From Prevotella sp. (lineage in GTDB: Bacteria > Bacteroidota > Bacteroidia > Bacteroidales > Bacteroidaceae), in contig JAFTQG010000020.1 in NCBI GenBank assembly GCA_017462915.1, positions 1-54,286 on the forward strand: a stretch of DNA of 54,286 bases, written 5' to 3'. A program made the translations under genes and the position numbers. The notes below the pieces were generated by a model. That model was given only the letters and a program-made list of their open reading frames with translations, did no database searches and had not been told where the DNA came from. Positions 1 to 7,941 of the stretch are shown here, piece by piece (within the stretch, counting starts at the first letter, position 1; every line of letters starts with the position of its first letter).

Positions 1-222
1 TCTCTTTACGAGTGTCATTCCCGGGCGCAGGCCGTCAAACGGGTTGATGGGGCGCGCCTTCACCTCGAATGTCTTGAGGTCATACTGTCCGTTGGACTTT
101 GTCGCTTTCCATGTGGCGTAGGAGCCTTGGTCCTTGATATAGTAGACCTTCATCTCGAGGTCTTTGCCAAGGAGGAGGCGGAGCATCACGTCAAGAAGTC
201 TAACCCAGAAATCTGTTGAGAA
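1..222 (-). pseudogene. HlyD-family membrane fusion protein, severed C-terminal part
   Basis: On the minus strand a frame is open from about 222 to the window edge. It encodes a stretch typical of the last beta-barrel part of HlyD/EmrA-type membrane fusion subunits of efflux pumps: a YYIKDQGSYATWKATK motif, then TFEVKARP, then GLRPGMTLVK. An in-frame TGA (complement of 223-225) cuts the frame, and the usual N-terminal membrane helix, coiled coil and lipoyl region (normally about 250 residues) are missing, because the CXXX operon starts there on the other strand. The homology fades around 186-200, so the breakpoint lies there. The C-terminal end runs out of the window. It is either a remnant left by a rearrangement or a contig-joining artefact; the family call itself is fairly safe. 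Confidence 0.6.
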
Positions 223-224
223 TC

Positions 225-1208
225 ATGTTGCAATATCTTATTATACAACTGGATGATACGAGCACTTCGTATTGCCATTACGAGAACGGAAAGACGGAAC
301 ATCGTTTGATTTCCCTTGATGATCTGAAGGCTGGCATCCTCTTTGCCATGAAAGAGAATCTGACGATTCAGTTCGTCTATCCTGATTACAGCCTTCCGCA
401 GGAATACAAGGATGTTATCAACAGCATCGACCATAGCGACATCGTCCCATCCTCATGCGAGGATACTGTCCTCAGAGAGAATGCGGATGTCATTGTGTTC
501 AACAGCTGGACGGCAATGGAACAATATGCCTTCAAAGACAATGCGGTTTGCGTATTGCGCACCTCCAAAGCTGACCTGCTGGACAAGTATCCGTTGTTAA
601 AACCTGTACTTTCCGCCGTGACCCGACTGAATGTTGTCATTACAGACATCGGCACGTTTACGGAACAGGACTTTGAGGACTACAAGCAGGTGCTCGCTTC
701 TCTGTCAGAAGAGCTGGAGAAACTCTATGCCGATGGCAAATCGCCACAGTTGAACCTGCTTACCGACCGCATGATGCTCGAAAAGATGAACAACTGCGGT
801 GCTGGCGACGCAAATGTCACGCTTGCTCCCGACGGATGGTTCTACGTCTGTCCCGCTTTCTATCTTGCAGGTGATGATGAAGACTATGGCTTAGGCAAGG
901 CAAAATCCTGCATCGGAGACTTGCAGAATGGGCTTGATATAAAGAACCCTCTGCTTTACAAACTCGACCATGCGCCTCTCTGCCGTAATTGCGATGCCTA
1001 CCAGTGCAAGCGCTGTGTATGGCAGAACCGCAATACAACATACGAGGTGAACACGCCGAGCCATGAACAGTGTGTCGTGGCCCATCTTGAACGCAATGCA
1101 AGCCGTGAATTGTTGACCGCAATCAGGAAGCACGGCGAGTTCCTGCCACATCAGGAGATAAAGGAGATAGATTACCTTGACCCGTTTGACAAAAAGGAAG
1201 AATGGTGA
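225..1208 (+). CDS. CXXX repeat peptide maturase (SPASM-like RiPP maturation protein)
   Basis: A protein of 327 residues resembling the CXXX repeat peptide maturase family, which occurs beside a radical SAM enzyme in Bacteroidetes RiPP clusters. No N-terminal radical SAM CxxxCxxC motif is present. The C-terminal half is cysteine rich in a SPASM-like way: Cys191, Cys209, then C253-x2-C256-x4-C261-x2-C264, then Cys283, which could hold auxiliary Fe-S clusters. I chose ATG 225 (MLQYLIIQLDD) over the in-frame TTG at 216. The next gene starts 42 bp downstream and Tat genes follow in the same direction. Neither a radical SAM partner nor a CXXX-repeat precursor peptide is visible; both may lie outside the window or be lost at the breakpoint at about 190. 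The family name is recalled from sequence resemblance, not from a search. Confidence 0.75.
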   Translation: MLQYLIIQLDDTSTSYCHYENGKTEHRLISLDDLKAGILFAMKENLTIQFVYPDYSLPQEYKDVINSIDHSDIVPSSCEDTVLRENADVIVFNSWTAMEQYAFKDNAVCVLRTSKADLLDKYPLLKPVLSAVTRLNVVITDIGTFTEQDFEDYKQVLASLSEELEKLYADGKSPQLNLLTDRMMLEKMNNCGAGDANVTLAPDGWFYVCPAFYLAGDDEDYGLGKAKSCIGDLQNGLDIKNPLLYKLDHAPLCRNCDAYQCKRCVWQNRNTTYEVNTPSHEQCVVAHLERNASRELLTAIRKHGEFLPHQEIKEIDYLDPFDKKEEW

Positions 1209-1250
1209 CTTACTTATCATGTATAATAACAGGAAATATATAGATTGAAT

Positions 1251-1529
1251 ATGGAAAAGAAACTTATCGGTCAAGTGACCGTGGAAGAGAAGAATGAGAT
1301 CCAGCGGCTCTTCGAGCGCCGCAACGGACTGAACGAGCTGGCAAGGATTGTCACGGCAGACAATACGGAACTGTATGAGAAGTTAGTAAAAGACCTTGGC
1401 GAGACCGGCACGAAGTTCCATGCATGGTGGGACAGGATGGCAGGCAAGTACCAGTGGGAGAGTGCCGCAGACGGCAGCTGGGAGATAAATTTCGACACAT
1501 GCGAGATATTTCTGGTCATCAATAAATAA
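1251..1529 (+). CDS. CXXX repeat peptide modification system protein
   Basis: A 92-residue soluble protein without signal peptide or membrane segment. Its sequence (IGQVTVEEKNEIQRLFERRNGL near the start, a middle KLVKDLGETGTKFHAWW segment, and NFDTCEIFLV at the end) matches the small accessory protein that accompanies CXXX-repeat peptide maturases in Bacteroidetes. Its biochemical role is not known to me; by position it probably helps recognise the precursor. ATG 1251 is preferred to an in-frame TTG at 1245. It lies between the maturase (42 bp upstream) and tatA (8 bp downstream), so all four genes are probably co-transcribed. Confidence 0.75.
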   Translation: MEKKLIGQVTVEEKNEIQRLFERRNGLNELARIVTADNTELYEKLVKDLGETGTKFHAWWDRMAGKYQWESAADGSWEINFDTCEIFLVINK

Positions 1530-1537
1530 CGGCAGCC

Positions 1538-1798
1538 ATGACAGATATACTGACAATCCTCCCGCTGTTTATCGGCACAACAGAGCTGTTGCTCATCGGT
1601 GGCATGGCGCTTCTTCTTTTCGGCGGCAAGAAGTTGCCAGAGATGATGCGCGGCCTCGGTCAGGGCGTAAAGGAGTTCAAGAAAGGCGTCAACGGCATGG
1701 AAGAGCCTTTGGGGCAAGCCCCTTCAGGCGAAGCGGAAGCATCCGTCCCGTCCTCCCGTGACAAGTCAGAGGAGAAACCGTCCGATGCCGGTGAGTGA
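1538..1798 (+). CDS. tatA: Twin-arginine translocase subunit TatA/E
   Basis: An 86-residue TatA-type protein. An N-terminal membrane helix (about residues 6-28, with a glutamate in GTTELLLI) is followed by the hallmark FGGKKLPE hinge and an amphipathic helix (MMRGLGQGVKEFKKGVNG), then a polar, Pro/Ser/Glu-rich tail. TatA multimers form the variable pore that moves folded proteins across the inner membrane. The gene begins 8 bp after the CXXX accessory gene and its 3' end overlaps tatC, so translation of the two Tat genes is probably coupled. Confidence 0.92.
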   Translation: MTDILTILPLFIGTTELLLIGGMALLLFGGKKLPEMMRGLGQGVKEFKKGVNGMEEPLGQAPSGEAEASVPSSRDKSEEKPSDAGE

Positions 1799-2573
1799 CG
1801 GTCATGAAGGTCTCATGACCTTCGGCGGGCATCTTGAGGAGCTCCGCCGCGTGCTGTTCCGCATCATCGGAGTGGCAGGCACGCTTGCCGCCATAGTGTT
1901 CAGCCTCAAGGACACAACGTGGCGCATCCTCCTTGCTCCGGGCGAGCACGGATTCGTGACCTACCGCCTGATAGAGCGTCTTGCGCACTCTGCCGGCATC
2001 CACGGCTTCCGCTTCACGGAGTACCATGTGGAACTCATAGCCACCGACCTTTCGAGCCAGTTCATGAGCCATGTCACGACCTCGGTATACCTCGGTCTTC
2101 TCGGAGCGTCGCCCTACATCCTGTACGAGCTGTTCCGCTTCGTGTCCCCTGCGCTTTACGCCAGCGAGCGTCGCCATGCCCTGCGTGCGCTGACGGTAAT
2201 CTACGCCCTTTTCCTTTTCGGCGTATTTATGAGCTACTACGTGCTGTTTCCCGTCTCGTTCCGCTTCCTCGGCACCTACAGCGTGTCCAGCCGCGTGCAC
2301 AGCATGATAACGCTCGACAGCTACGTCTCGACGTTCACGGCCCTGACCCTTGCCATGGGCCTTGTGTTCCAGTTGCCCGTTATAGCCTTTGTCCTGGGCA
2401 GGATGGGCATGGTGACTCCGTCTCTGCTGTCCCGTTACCGCCGTCACGCTTTCCTTCTGATAATGGTTGTCTCGGCGGTCATCACCCCTCCCGACCTGAT
2501 GACTCTTGTCCTTGTCGCGTTGCCCCTGTATCTGCTGTATGAGCTGAGCATAGTCGTGACAAGATGGGCGTAA
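1785..2573 (+). CDS. tatC: Sec-independent protein translocase TatC
   Basis: TatC is the multi-spanning receptor for twin-arginine signal peptides. The protein has the diagnostic N-terminal HLEELRRVLFR motif just before the first membrane helix and about six hydrophobic segments. The open frame extends upstream to 1758, but ATG 1785 gives 262 residues and a 14-bp overlap with the tatA end; ATG 1815 (MTFGGHLEELRR) is a second reasonable start and looks most like other TatC N-termini. It is the last gene of the CXXX-Tat operon and is followed at once by a strong hairpin terminator. Confidence 0.92.
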   Translation: MPVSDGHEGLMTFGGHLEELRRVLFRIIGVAGTLAAIVFSLKDTTWRILLAPGEHGFVTYRLIERLAHSAGIHGFRFTEYHVELIATDLSSQFMSHVTTSVYLGLLGASPYILYELFRFVSPALYASERRHALRALTVIYALFLFGVFMSYYVLFPVSFRFLGTYSVSSRVHSMITLDSYVSTFTALTLAMGLVFQLPVIAFVLGRMGMVTPSLLSRYRRHAFLLIMVVSAVITPPDLMTLVLVALPLYLLYELSIVVTRWA

Positions 2574-2576
2574 TAT

Positions 2577-2650
2577 AAGCAGGCAGTCACGCCTGATGTA
2601 TGTTGCTGATAATGCAATATCCATCGGGCTGGACTGCCTGCTTCTTTTTA
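2577..2650 (+). terminator. Terminator after tatC
   Basis: A 12-bp perfect inverted repeat (AAGCAGGCAGTC at 2577-2588, GACTGCCTGCTT at 2632-2643) is followed by CTTTTTAT. The loop is long (43 nt) and includes CGCCTGATG, a string also found in the loop of the hairpin at 10834-10876. Confidence 0.75.
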
Positions 2651-2909
2651 TATGTGTACTGTAGGTAATCCTTATTATATGTGTTGTATAAGGAAAAATC
2701 TTATAATCAAACAGTTATTGTGTAGAAAAGTCTGCGGCATAAATTCTTGGACGGTAAAACTGCTCTTGAAAAGATGGGCTTTCAGGGAGAATGGAACACT
2801 CTTGCATCTTTTTTGCACACTCTGTAAAAGTGTGCGCATCTTTATTGTATTTATGGTTAAAATATATTATAAAAGGGAGGGCAAACAAATGTTCTCCTGC
2901 TATAATATA
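2651..2909. other. AT-rich spacer before the oxidoreductase operon
   Basis: I see no convincing gene here. The only noteworthy structure is a small hairpin (GCACACT at 2815-2821 with AGTGTGC at 2829-2835), whose role is unclear. An 86-codon open frame starting at 2652 has no recognisable features. Confidence 0.4.
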
Positions 2910-2917
2910 TAAATTTG
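2910..2917 (+). promoter_or_regulatory. -7 box TAAATTTG for the 2-oxoacid oxidoreductase operon
   Basis: Matches the Bacteroidetes TAnnTTTG consensus and lies 47 bp before the TPR gene start at 2965. No clear -33 TTG is visible. Confidence 0.6.
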
Positions 2918-2964
2918 CAACATGTTTCACGGACGATGGAATCCGATGTAAAAACGTTAATGTC

Positions 2965-3144
2965 ATGAATGCAGAAGAATGGTATAAGGAAGGAAACCTC
3001 CACAGGCGACACCAGAACTGGCAAGGTGCACTGGACTGCTACAGGAAAGCCATAGAGCTTGACGAGGCTTCGCCAGCCGTGCATGCAAGGCAGATGCTGT
3101 TGGATATCCTTGAGTTCTACAATAAGGATATGTATAATCCGTAG
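2965..3144 (+). CDS. Small TPR-repeat protein
   Basis: A 59-residue soluble protein containing one tetratricopeptide repeat: the segment from about residue 3 to 36 has the classic spacing (A.EWYKEGN..R...W.GALDCYRKAIELD). A small TPR protein regularly precedes the ferredoxin-type subunit of the VorB-like oxidoreductase in Bacteroidales, so it probably assists assembly or interaction of that complex; this is inferred from context. The frame stays open upstream to 2791, but ATG 2965 fits both the homology and the promoter at 2910. The gene is 117 bp from the next. Confidence 0.75.
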   Translation: MNAEEWYKEGNLHRRHQNWQGALDCYRKAIELDEASPAVHARQMLLDILEFYNKDMYNP

Positions 3145-3261
3145 TAAGCAAATAATCAGATTGTTAACGAAGTCTTAGGTGAGTGCCAGAAGCAAGTATT
3201 TGCCATGAAGAAACTCATCAAATGCTGATACTTACCTAATTATGACGGCAATATAAACGAC

Positions 3262-3492
3262 ATGAAGAATAAGATAATAGGAGCCATAGAGGTGAACAGG
3301 GACAGATGTAAAGGCTGTGCGTTGTGTGTAGCCGCCTGTCCGAAAGGGGTGATAGCCCTTAGTGAGAAGGTCAATGCCAGTGGCTATCAGTATGCTGAGG
3401 CCATAAACGGCGGCTGCATAGGTTGCGCTTCGTGTGGCATTGTCTGTCCAGACGCTTGTATTACGGTTTACAGAAAGAAAATTGAGGATTGA
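3262..3492 (+). CDS. 2[4Fe-4S] ferredoxin-type delta subunit of 2-oxoacid:ferredoxin oxidoreductase
   Basis: A 76-residue protein with two CxxCxxCxxxCP clusters: CKGCALCVAACPKG (about residues 17-30) and CIGCASCGIVCPDA (about 51-64). Such subunits shuttle electrons from the thiamine-bound substrate to external ferredoxin. It is the first subunit of a delta-alpha-beta-gamma operon; its stop codon lies 3 bp before the ATG of the alpha subunit. Confidence 0.92.
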   Translation: MKNKIIGAIEVNRDRCKGCALCVAACPKGVIALSEKVNASGYQYAEAINGGCIGCASCGIVCPDACITVYRKKIED

Positions 3493-3494
3493 AT

Positions 3495-4628
3495 ATGACA
3501 AATGAAAAGCACACGAATGAAGGAGAAGTGATGTTCCTGAAAGGCAATGAGGCCATAGCCCATGCGGCAATACGCTGTGGTGTGGACGGCTTCTTCGGTT
3601 ACCCTATCACTCCGCAAAGCGAGATTATCGAGACCCTTTCCATGCTTAAACCATGGGAGACGACAGGCATGGCCGTCGTGCAGGCGGAGTCGGAAACGGC
3701 GTCAATCAATATGGTCTACGGTGCTGCCGGAGCAGGGAAGCGCGCTTTCACGTCATCATCGTCACCCGGCATAGCCCTTATGCAGGAAGGCATCTCCTAT
3801 ATGGCAGGATGCGAGATACCCGGTGTCGTGATCGATATCTCCCGTGGCGGTCCCGGTCTCGGCACAATACAGCCCTCGCAGGCAGACTATACGCAGATGA
3901 CACGTGGCGGCGGCAACGGCGACTACAACTGCATAGTGCTTGCGCCATCTACGGTTCAGGAGATGGCAGACTTCGTCCCGCTTATCTTCGAGCTTGCCTT
4001 CAAGTACCGCTGTGTTGGCATGTTGCTGTGCGACGGAGTCATAGGTCAGATGATGGAGAAGTGTGTCTTGCCGCCTTACCAGCCACGATGGACGGAAGAA
4101 TACATACGCGAACATTTTCCTTGGGCGGCGACAGGAAGGAGCAGTGGCAGGAAACCCAACATCATCACCTCGCTGGAGCTTACTGCCGAGGTGCTGGAGG
4201 AACGCAATATCAGGATGCAGGAGAAGTACAGGACCATACAGGAGCGCGAGACACGTTATGAGACATATATGACAGACGACGCCGAATACATCATCGTGGC
4301 TTTCGGCATCACTGCGCGACTTGCCGAGGCAGCCATTGCCGAGATGCGTAAAGAGGGCATACGGGCAGGTCTTTTCCGCCCGATAACCCTGTGGCCGTAT
4401 CCGTATAAGGAACTGGAAACGCTCTGCACAAGGAAGACATCCGAAGGCCGTAACATGGTAAAAGGCATACTGTGCGCAGAGATTAATGCCGGACAGATGA
4501 TAGAGGATGTGCGTCTTGCCGTCCATGATGCTCTGCCCGTGAGACATTTCGGACGCATGGGAGGAGTGATACCTGAGCCCGACGAGATATCAGAGGCGCT
4601 GAAGGAATTGATAGCTAATCCTGTGTAA
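3495..4628 (+). CDS. vorB: 2-oxoacid:ferredoxin oxidoreductase alpha subunit (VorB-like)
   Basis: A 377-residue alpha subunit of the pyruvate/2-oxoglutarate/branched-chain 2-oxoacid:ferredoxin oxidoreductase superfamily. It carries the pyrimidine-binding domain (GVDGFFGYPITPQSEI near residue 30, QAESETASINMVYGAAGAG near 65) and the C-terminal domain II. The family oxidatively decarboxylates 2-oxoacids to acyl-CoA and reduces ferredoxin, or runs in reverse for amino-acid synthesis in anaerobes. The best fit is the VorB (3-methyl-2-oxobutanoate) annotation used in Bacteroides, but sequence alone does not fix the substrate. ATG 3495 is preferred over TTG 3489; ATG 3531 (MFLKGNEAI) is an alternative. 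Confidence 0.85.
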   Translation: MTNEKHTNEGEVMFLKGNEAIAHAAIRCGVDGFFGYPITPQSEIIETLSMLKPWETTGMAVVQAESETASINMVYGAAGAGKRAFTSSSSPGIALMQEGISYMAGCEIPGVVIDISRGGPGLGTIQPSQADYTQMTRGGGNGDYNCIVLAPSTVQEMADFVPLIFELAFKYRCVGMLLCDGVIGQMMEKCVLPPYQPRWTEEYIREHFPWAATGRSSGRKPNIITSLELTAEVLEERNIRMQEKYRTIQERETRYETYMTDDAEYIIVAFGITARLAEAAIAEMRKEGIRAGLFRPITLWPYPYKELETLCTRKTSEGRNMVKGILCAEINAGQMIEDVRLAVHDALPVRHFGRMGGVIPEPDEISEALKELIANPV

Positions 4629-4685
4629 CATTATGTAATACATTGGGTTATGCAGGATGGTAAAATAAAACAGGAAAGGAAAAAC

Positions 4686-5441
4686 ATGAATACAGAAGAC
4701 ATAGTATATCAGAAGCCGGCATTGATGAATGACACTCCGATGCATTATTGCCCAGGATGCTCCCATGGGGTAGTGCATAAGCTGGTGGCGGAGGTCGTGG
4801 CAGAGATGCACATGGAGGAGAAGACCATCGGTGTCTGTCCTGTAGGGTGTGCAGTATTTGCATACAGATACCTCGACATCGACTGGCAGGAGGCTGCACA
4901 CGGACGTGCGCCGGCAGTAGCCACTGGGATAAAGCGTCTGTGGAAAGACCGTCTTGTATTCACCTATCAGGGTGACGGCGACCTGGCCTGCATAGGTACG
5001 GCAGAGACCATCCATGCCCTTAACCGTGGCGAGAATATAGCCATAATATTCATAAACAATGCCATCTACGGCATGACAGGAGGCCAGATGGCGCCTACGA
5101 CGCTTGTAGGCCAGAAGACCTCCACCTGTCCTTACGGCCGCGACCCTGAGATTCATGGCTATCCTCTGCGTATCACAGAGATAGCCGCGACGCTCGAAGG
5201 GACATGCTATGTCAGCCGGCAGTCAGTTGAGTCCGTCGCCTCCATACGCAAGGCGAAAGCCGCCATCCGTAAGGCCTTTGAAGCGTCCATGGCAGGCAAG
5301 GGCTCCTCTCTGGTAGAGATAGTGTCCACGTGCAGCAGCGGATGGAAGATGTCGCCTCTGAAAGCCAATGAATGGCTGAAGGAGAATATGTTCCCGTATT
5401 ATCCGAAAGGAGACTTGAAGGACACTTGTTCGGGTGGATAG
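4686..5441 (+). CDS. 2-oxoacid:ferredoxin oxidoreductase beta subunit (thiamine diphosphate binding)
   Basis: A 251-residue catalytic beta subunit. The thiamine diphosphate/Mg motif is visible as GDGDLACIG followed about 30 residues later by NNAIYGMTGGQ, and CPGCSHG near the start and CPVGCAVF are typical of the family. It works with the alpha subunit at 3495, the ferredoxin subunit at 3262 and the gamma subunit at 5528. The frame begins at 4650 but ATG 4686 (MNTEDIVYQKP) matches family N-termini. Confidence 0.9.
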   Translation: MNTEDIVYQKPALMNDTPMHYCPGCSHGVVHKLVAEVVAEMHMEEKTIGVCPVGCAVFAYRYLDIDWQEAAHGRAPAVATGIKRLWKDRLVFTYQGDGDLACIGTAETIHALNRGENIAIIFINNAIYGMTGGQMAPTTLVGQKTSTCPYGRDPEIHGYPLRITEIAATLEGTCYVSRQSVESVASIRKAKAAIRKAFEASMAGKGSSLVEIVSTCSSGWKMSPLKANEWLKENMFPYYPKGDLKDTCSGG

Positions 5442-5527
5442 CCGATATAGCCGGAATGGCCTAAATGGAAACTATCAACCAAACGAACCATCTGAACAAC
5501 CAAACCACTAAACAACTAAACCACCAA

Positions 5528-6085
5528 ATGAAGACAGGAATAATAATATCAGGTTTCGGCGGTCAGGGTGTCCTCTCCATGGGGAAGACGCTTGCCTACT
5601 CAGGACTGATGGAGGGCAAGGAGGTGACATGGATGCCTGCCTACGGTCCGGAGCAGCGCGGCGGCACGGCCAATGTCACCGTTGTCATATCCGATAAGCA
5701 TATCGCATCTCCGATATTGAGCAGTTACGACATAGCCATCGTGCTCAACCAGCCGTCGCTGGACAAGTTCCAGCCACGTGTGAAGCCCGGCGGCATAATC
5801 ATATACGACGGTTCGGGAGTATTCAATCCGCCGACAAGGACAGACATCTCTGTATACCGCATAGACGCCATGGACAAGGCTGCGGAGATGAAGAACTCCA
5901 AGGTCTTCAACATGATTGTGCTTGGAGGCTTGCTGAAAGTCGCTCCCGTCGTGACCGTTGAAGGTCTGGAGAAAGCACTTTACAAGACTCTTCCTGAACG
6001 CCATCACGGACTTATCCCGCTGAATATGCAGGCCGTAGACGAGGGCATGGGGATAATCGAGAGACAGGACGGCTTGTGCGGTTAG
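5528..6085 (+). CDS. 2-oxoacid:ferredoxin oxidoreductase gamma subunit
   Basis: A 185-residue gamma subunit of the pyruvate ferredoxin/flavodoxin oxidoreductase family: the start IIISGFGGQGVLSMGKTLA and the central MPAYGPEQRGGTANV motif are diagnostic. It completes the operon. The frame is open from 5465, but the extra 21 codons (rich in N, Q and T) are a translated period-8 AAACCACT-type intergenic repeat, so ATG 5528 is the real start. Confidence 0.9.
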   Translation: MKTGIIISGFGGQGVLSMGKTLAYSGLMEGKEVTWMPAYGPEQRGGTANVTVVISDKHIASPILSSYDIAIVLNQPSLDKFQPRVKPGGIIIYDGSGVFNPPTRTDISVYRIDAMDKAAEMKNSKVFNMIVLGGLLKVAPVVTVEGLEKALYKTLPERHHGLIPLNMQAVDEGMGIIERQDGLCG

Positions 6086-6167
6086 ACGCTCTGGCGGTGG
6101 TGCGGCCATCCGGTAGACGCATTCACCTGAGACCTGACATAGACAGCCAAGAGACATCACGGTTAAA

Positions 6168-6255
6168 AAGGTTACCTTTCACATTACGGAAGGTAACCTT
6201 TTGCTGTATAAAGGGTGACCTTTCTGTCGGTAAAGGGTCACCCCGTGCGAAGAGT
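6168..6255. repeat. Four-unit 22-bp periodic palindromic element, copy 1
   Basis: Four units begin at 6168, 6190, 6212 and 6234, exactly 22 bp apart. Each has a palindromic core (AAGGTTACCTT, AAGGTAACCTT, AGGGTGACCTT, AGGGTCACCCC) followed by an 11-bp variable spacer. The element lies between the gamma subunit gene and galE. The same architecture recurs at 29839 and 49946. Confidence 0.9.
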
Positions 6256-6674
6256 ACGGTATGCCATGATTCACGTTAAATATATTTTTGTGAAGATAAT
6301 TATTAATAGTTATACTTGAATTGTTTGTTGTATAATGCTGATATATAACCTGTAACATCTGCCGCTTGGATGGGTAAATTGTACGGGGTGTGGATGTTCT
6401 TGTAATTATTCGTATGGCATGAATATATGAAATTGCCAGCCTTGCTCGTTTGTGGACATATAGTGGGTACTGGATAAACTATGGGACGAATGGTTTCCAA
6501 ATGACTGTGAGAGTGTATGGTGGCAAATATTCGGAAACAACTTGCCATATATGTGTAAAGCAATTTCTGCTCTTATCCTTTCTGTCTATATTCATATCGT
6601 TATGGCATGAGCAAAAATTTCTTAATTTTTTGTAATTCTGTTATTCATGCCTATATATTATGCGAGGATTTTCT
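6256..6674. other. AT-rich intergenic region upstream of galE
   Basis: No recognisable gene, RNA or repeat beyond the 22-bp element before it and the galE promoter after it. Open frames of 86 codons (minus, 6303-6563) and 61 codons (plus, 6450-6635) show no family features. Confidence 0.4.
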
Positions 6675-6682
6675 TATCTTTG
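6675..6682 (+). promoter_or_regulatory. -7 box TATCTTTG for galE
   Basis: Fits TAnnTTTG and sits 40 bp upstream of the galE ATG in AT-rich DNA. Confidence 0.65.
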
Positions 6683-6722
6683 CATATATCTTTAATGTAT
6701 AATTAAATATAATTAAAATCAA

Positions 6723-7739
6723 ATGAAGATTCTTTTGTGCGGTGGTGCCGGATTCATAGGAACTCACACTATTGTAGAGCTTGACAAGGCCGGCCACGAT
6801 GTTGTTGTTGTGGATAATCTTGTAAATTCAAAAGAAGAGGCACTTCGTCGTGTTGAGAAAATCATAGGAAAAGAGATTTTGTTTCACAAAGTCGACTGCC
6901 GTGACCGCGAGGGACTTACGGAAGTTTTTGAGAAATACCGCTTTGATGCAGTCATCCATTTCGCAGGCCTGAAGGCCGTGGGAGAGTCTGTGGCAAAGCC
7001 TTTGGAGTATTACGAGAACAACATGAACGCGACCTTTGTCCTTATGGATGTGATGCGTCAGCATGGATGTAAGAATCTTATCTTCTCTTCTTCTGCCACA
7101 GTCTATGGCGACCCGGCTGTTATTCCTATCACGGAGGAGTGCCCGAAGGGACATTGCACGAATCCTTACGGCCAGACAAAGTCCATGCTTGAGGAGGTCA
7201 TGATGGACGTGCAGAAGGCGGATAACGAATGGAATATAGTCCTTCTGCGCTATTTCAATCCGATAGGTGCGCATAAGTCGGGCATGATAGGTGAGAATCC
7301 TAACGGTATACCGAACAACTTGATGCCGTATATCACGCAGACAGCCATCGGAATGCGTAAGGAGCTTGGCGTCTTCGGCAATGACTATGATACGCCGGAC
7401 GGTACAGGTGTCCGCGACTACATCCATGTCTGCGACTTGGCGGCAGGACATGTCGCCGCACTCTCGGCCATAGAGCGCAAGTGCGGACTTGCCATATACA
7501 ACCTCGGTACAGGTCACGGATATTCCGTGCTTGACGTCGTTAAGGCTTTCGAGGAGGCCAACGGACTGAAAGTTCCGTATGCCATCAAGCCGCGTCGTCC
7601 GGGAGACATCGCCACCTGCTACTGCAATCCTGCAAAGGCAAAGGCAGAGCTCGGATGGGAAGCGCAGTTCGGTATCGAGGATATGTGCCGTGACTCGTGG
7701 AATTTCCAGAAGAACAACCCTAACGGATACGAGGGCTGA
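6723..7739 (+). CDS. galE: UDP-glucose 4-epimerase
   Basis: A 338-residue short-chain dehydrogenase-type epimerase interconverting UDP-glucose and UDP-galactose with bound NAD. Visible features are the Rossmann GGAGFIGTH motif (residues 7-15), the serine-rich SSSATVYGDP segment, the catalytic NPYGQTK (YxxxK), and the RYFNPIGAH and GTGVRDYIHV signatures that separate GalE from other sugar epimerases. It has its own promoter and is followed by period-8 repeats before trmO. Confidence 0.95.
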   Translation: MKILLCGGAGFIGTHTIVELDKAGHDVVVVDNLVNSKEEALRRVEKIIGKEILFHKVDCRDREGLTEVFEKYRFDAVIHFAGLKAVGESVAKPLEYYENNMNATFVLMDVMRQHGCKNLIFSSSATVYGDPAVIPITEECPKGHCTNPYGQTKSMLEEVMMDVQKADNEWNIVLLRYFNPIGAHKSGMIGENPNGIPNNLMPYITQTAIGMRKELGVFGNDYDTPDGTGVRDYIHVCDLAAGHVAALSAIERKCGLAIYNLGTGHGYSVLDVVKAFEEANGLKVPYAIKPRRPGDIATCYCNPAKAKAELGWEAQFGIEDMCRDSWNFQKNNPNGYEG

Positions 7740-7941
7740 GGTTTACACCGGTTAGGCGGTTATGCGGTTGTACGGGGATAACTCTTCCTACCCTCCATAT
7801 ATATCCGTATAACCGTCCAATCGCAAGACTGTGCTAGAATCTCACTGTGAGTGTAGGGACGCACCACGGTACGTCCCTACAGTTTACGCAATACTCTCAC
7901 AGAAGCTCAACCAAAAACCGTATAACCGTCCAACCGTCCGC
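7740..7941. repeat. Period-8 AACCG-type arrays between galE and trmO
   Basis: The spacer holds degenerate 8-bp repeats: on the minus strand near 7745-7775 (ACCGCATA ACCGCCTA), and on the plus strand at 7917-7941 (ACCGTATA ACCGTCCA ACCGTCCG) directly before the trmO ATG. Other arrays of this family occur at 26550, 29412, 5485 and 42000. Confidence 0.75.

Noticed and set aside
1689-2624. A 311-codon minus-strand frame opposite tatC
   Set aside because: Basic, His/Gln/Arg-rich shadow of the GC-rich tatA-tatC region; Tat signatures are clear on the other strand.
2652-2912. An 86-codon gene upstream of the oxidoreductase operon
   Set aside because: No family features, no promoter, cysteine-rich random-looking composition in AT-rich DNA.
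5465-5527. A 21-residue N-terminal extension of the gamma subunit
   Set aside because: It is a translated period-8 AAACCACT repeat; the family N-terminus begins at ATG 5528.
6168-6255. A short CRISPR array
   Set aside because: Unit cores are only about 11 bp and degenerate, spacers are 11 bp, there are four units and no cas genes; the three loci share design, not repeat sequence.
7831-7941. A longer N-terminus for TrmO
   Set aside because: The extra codons translate an intergenic repeat array and no homology extends there.
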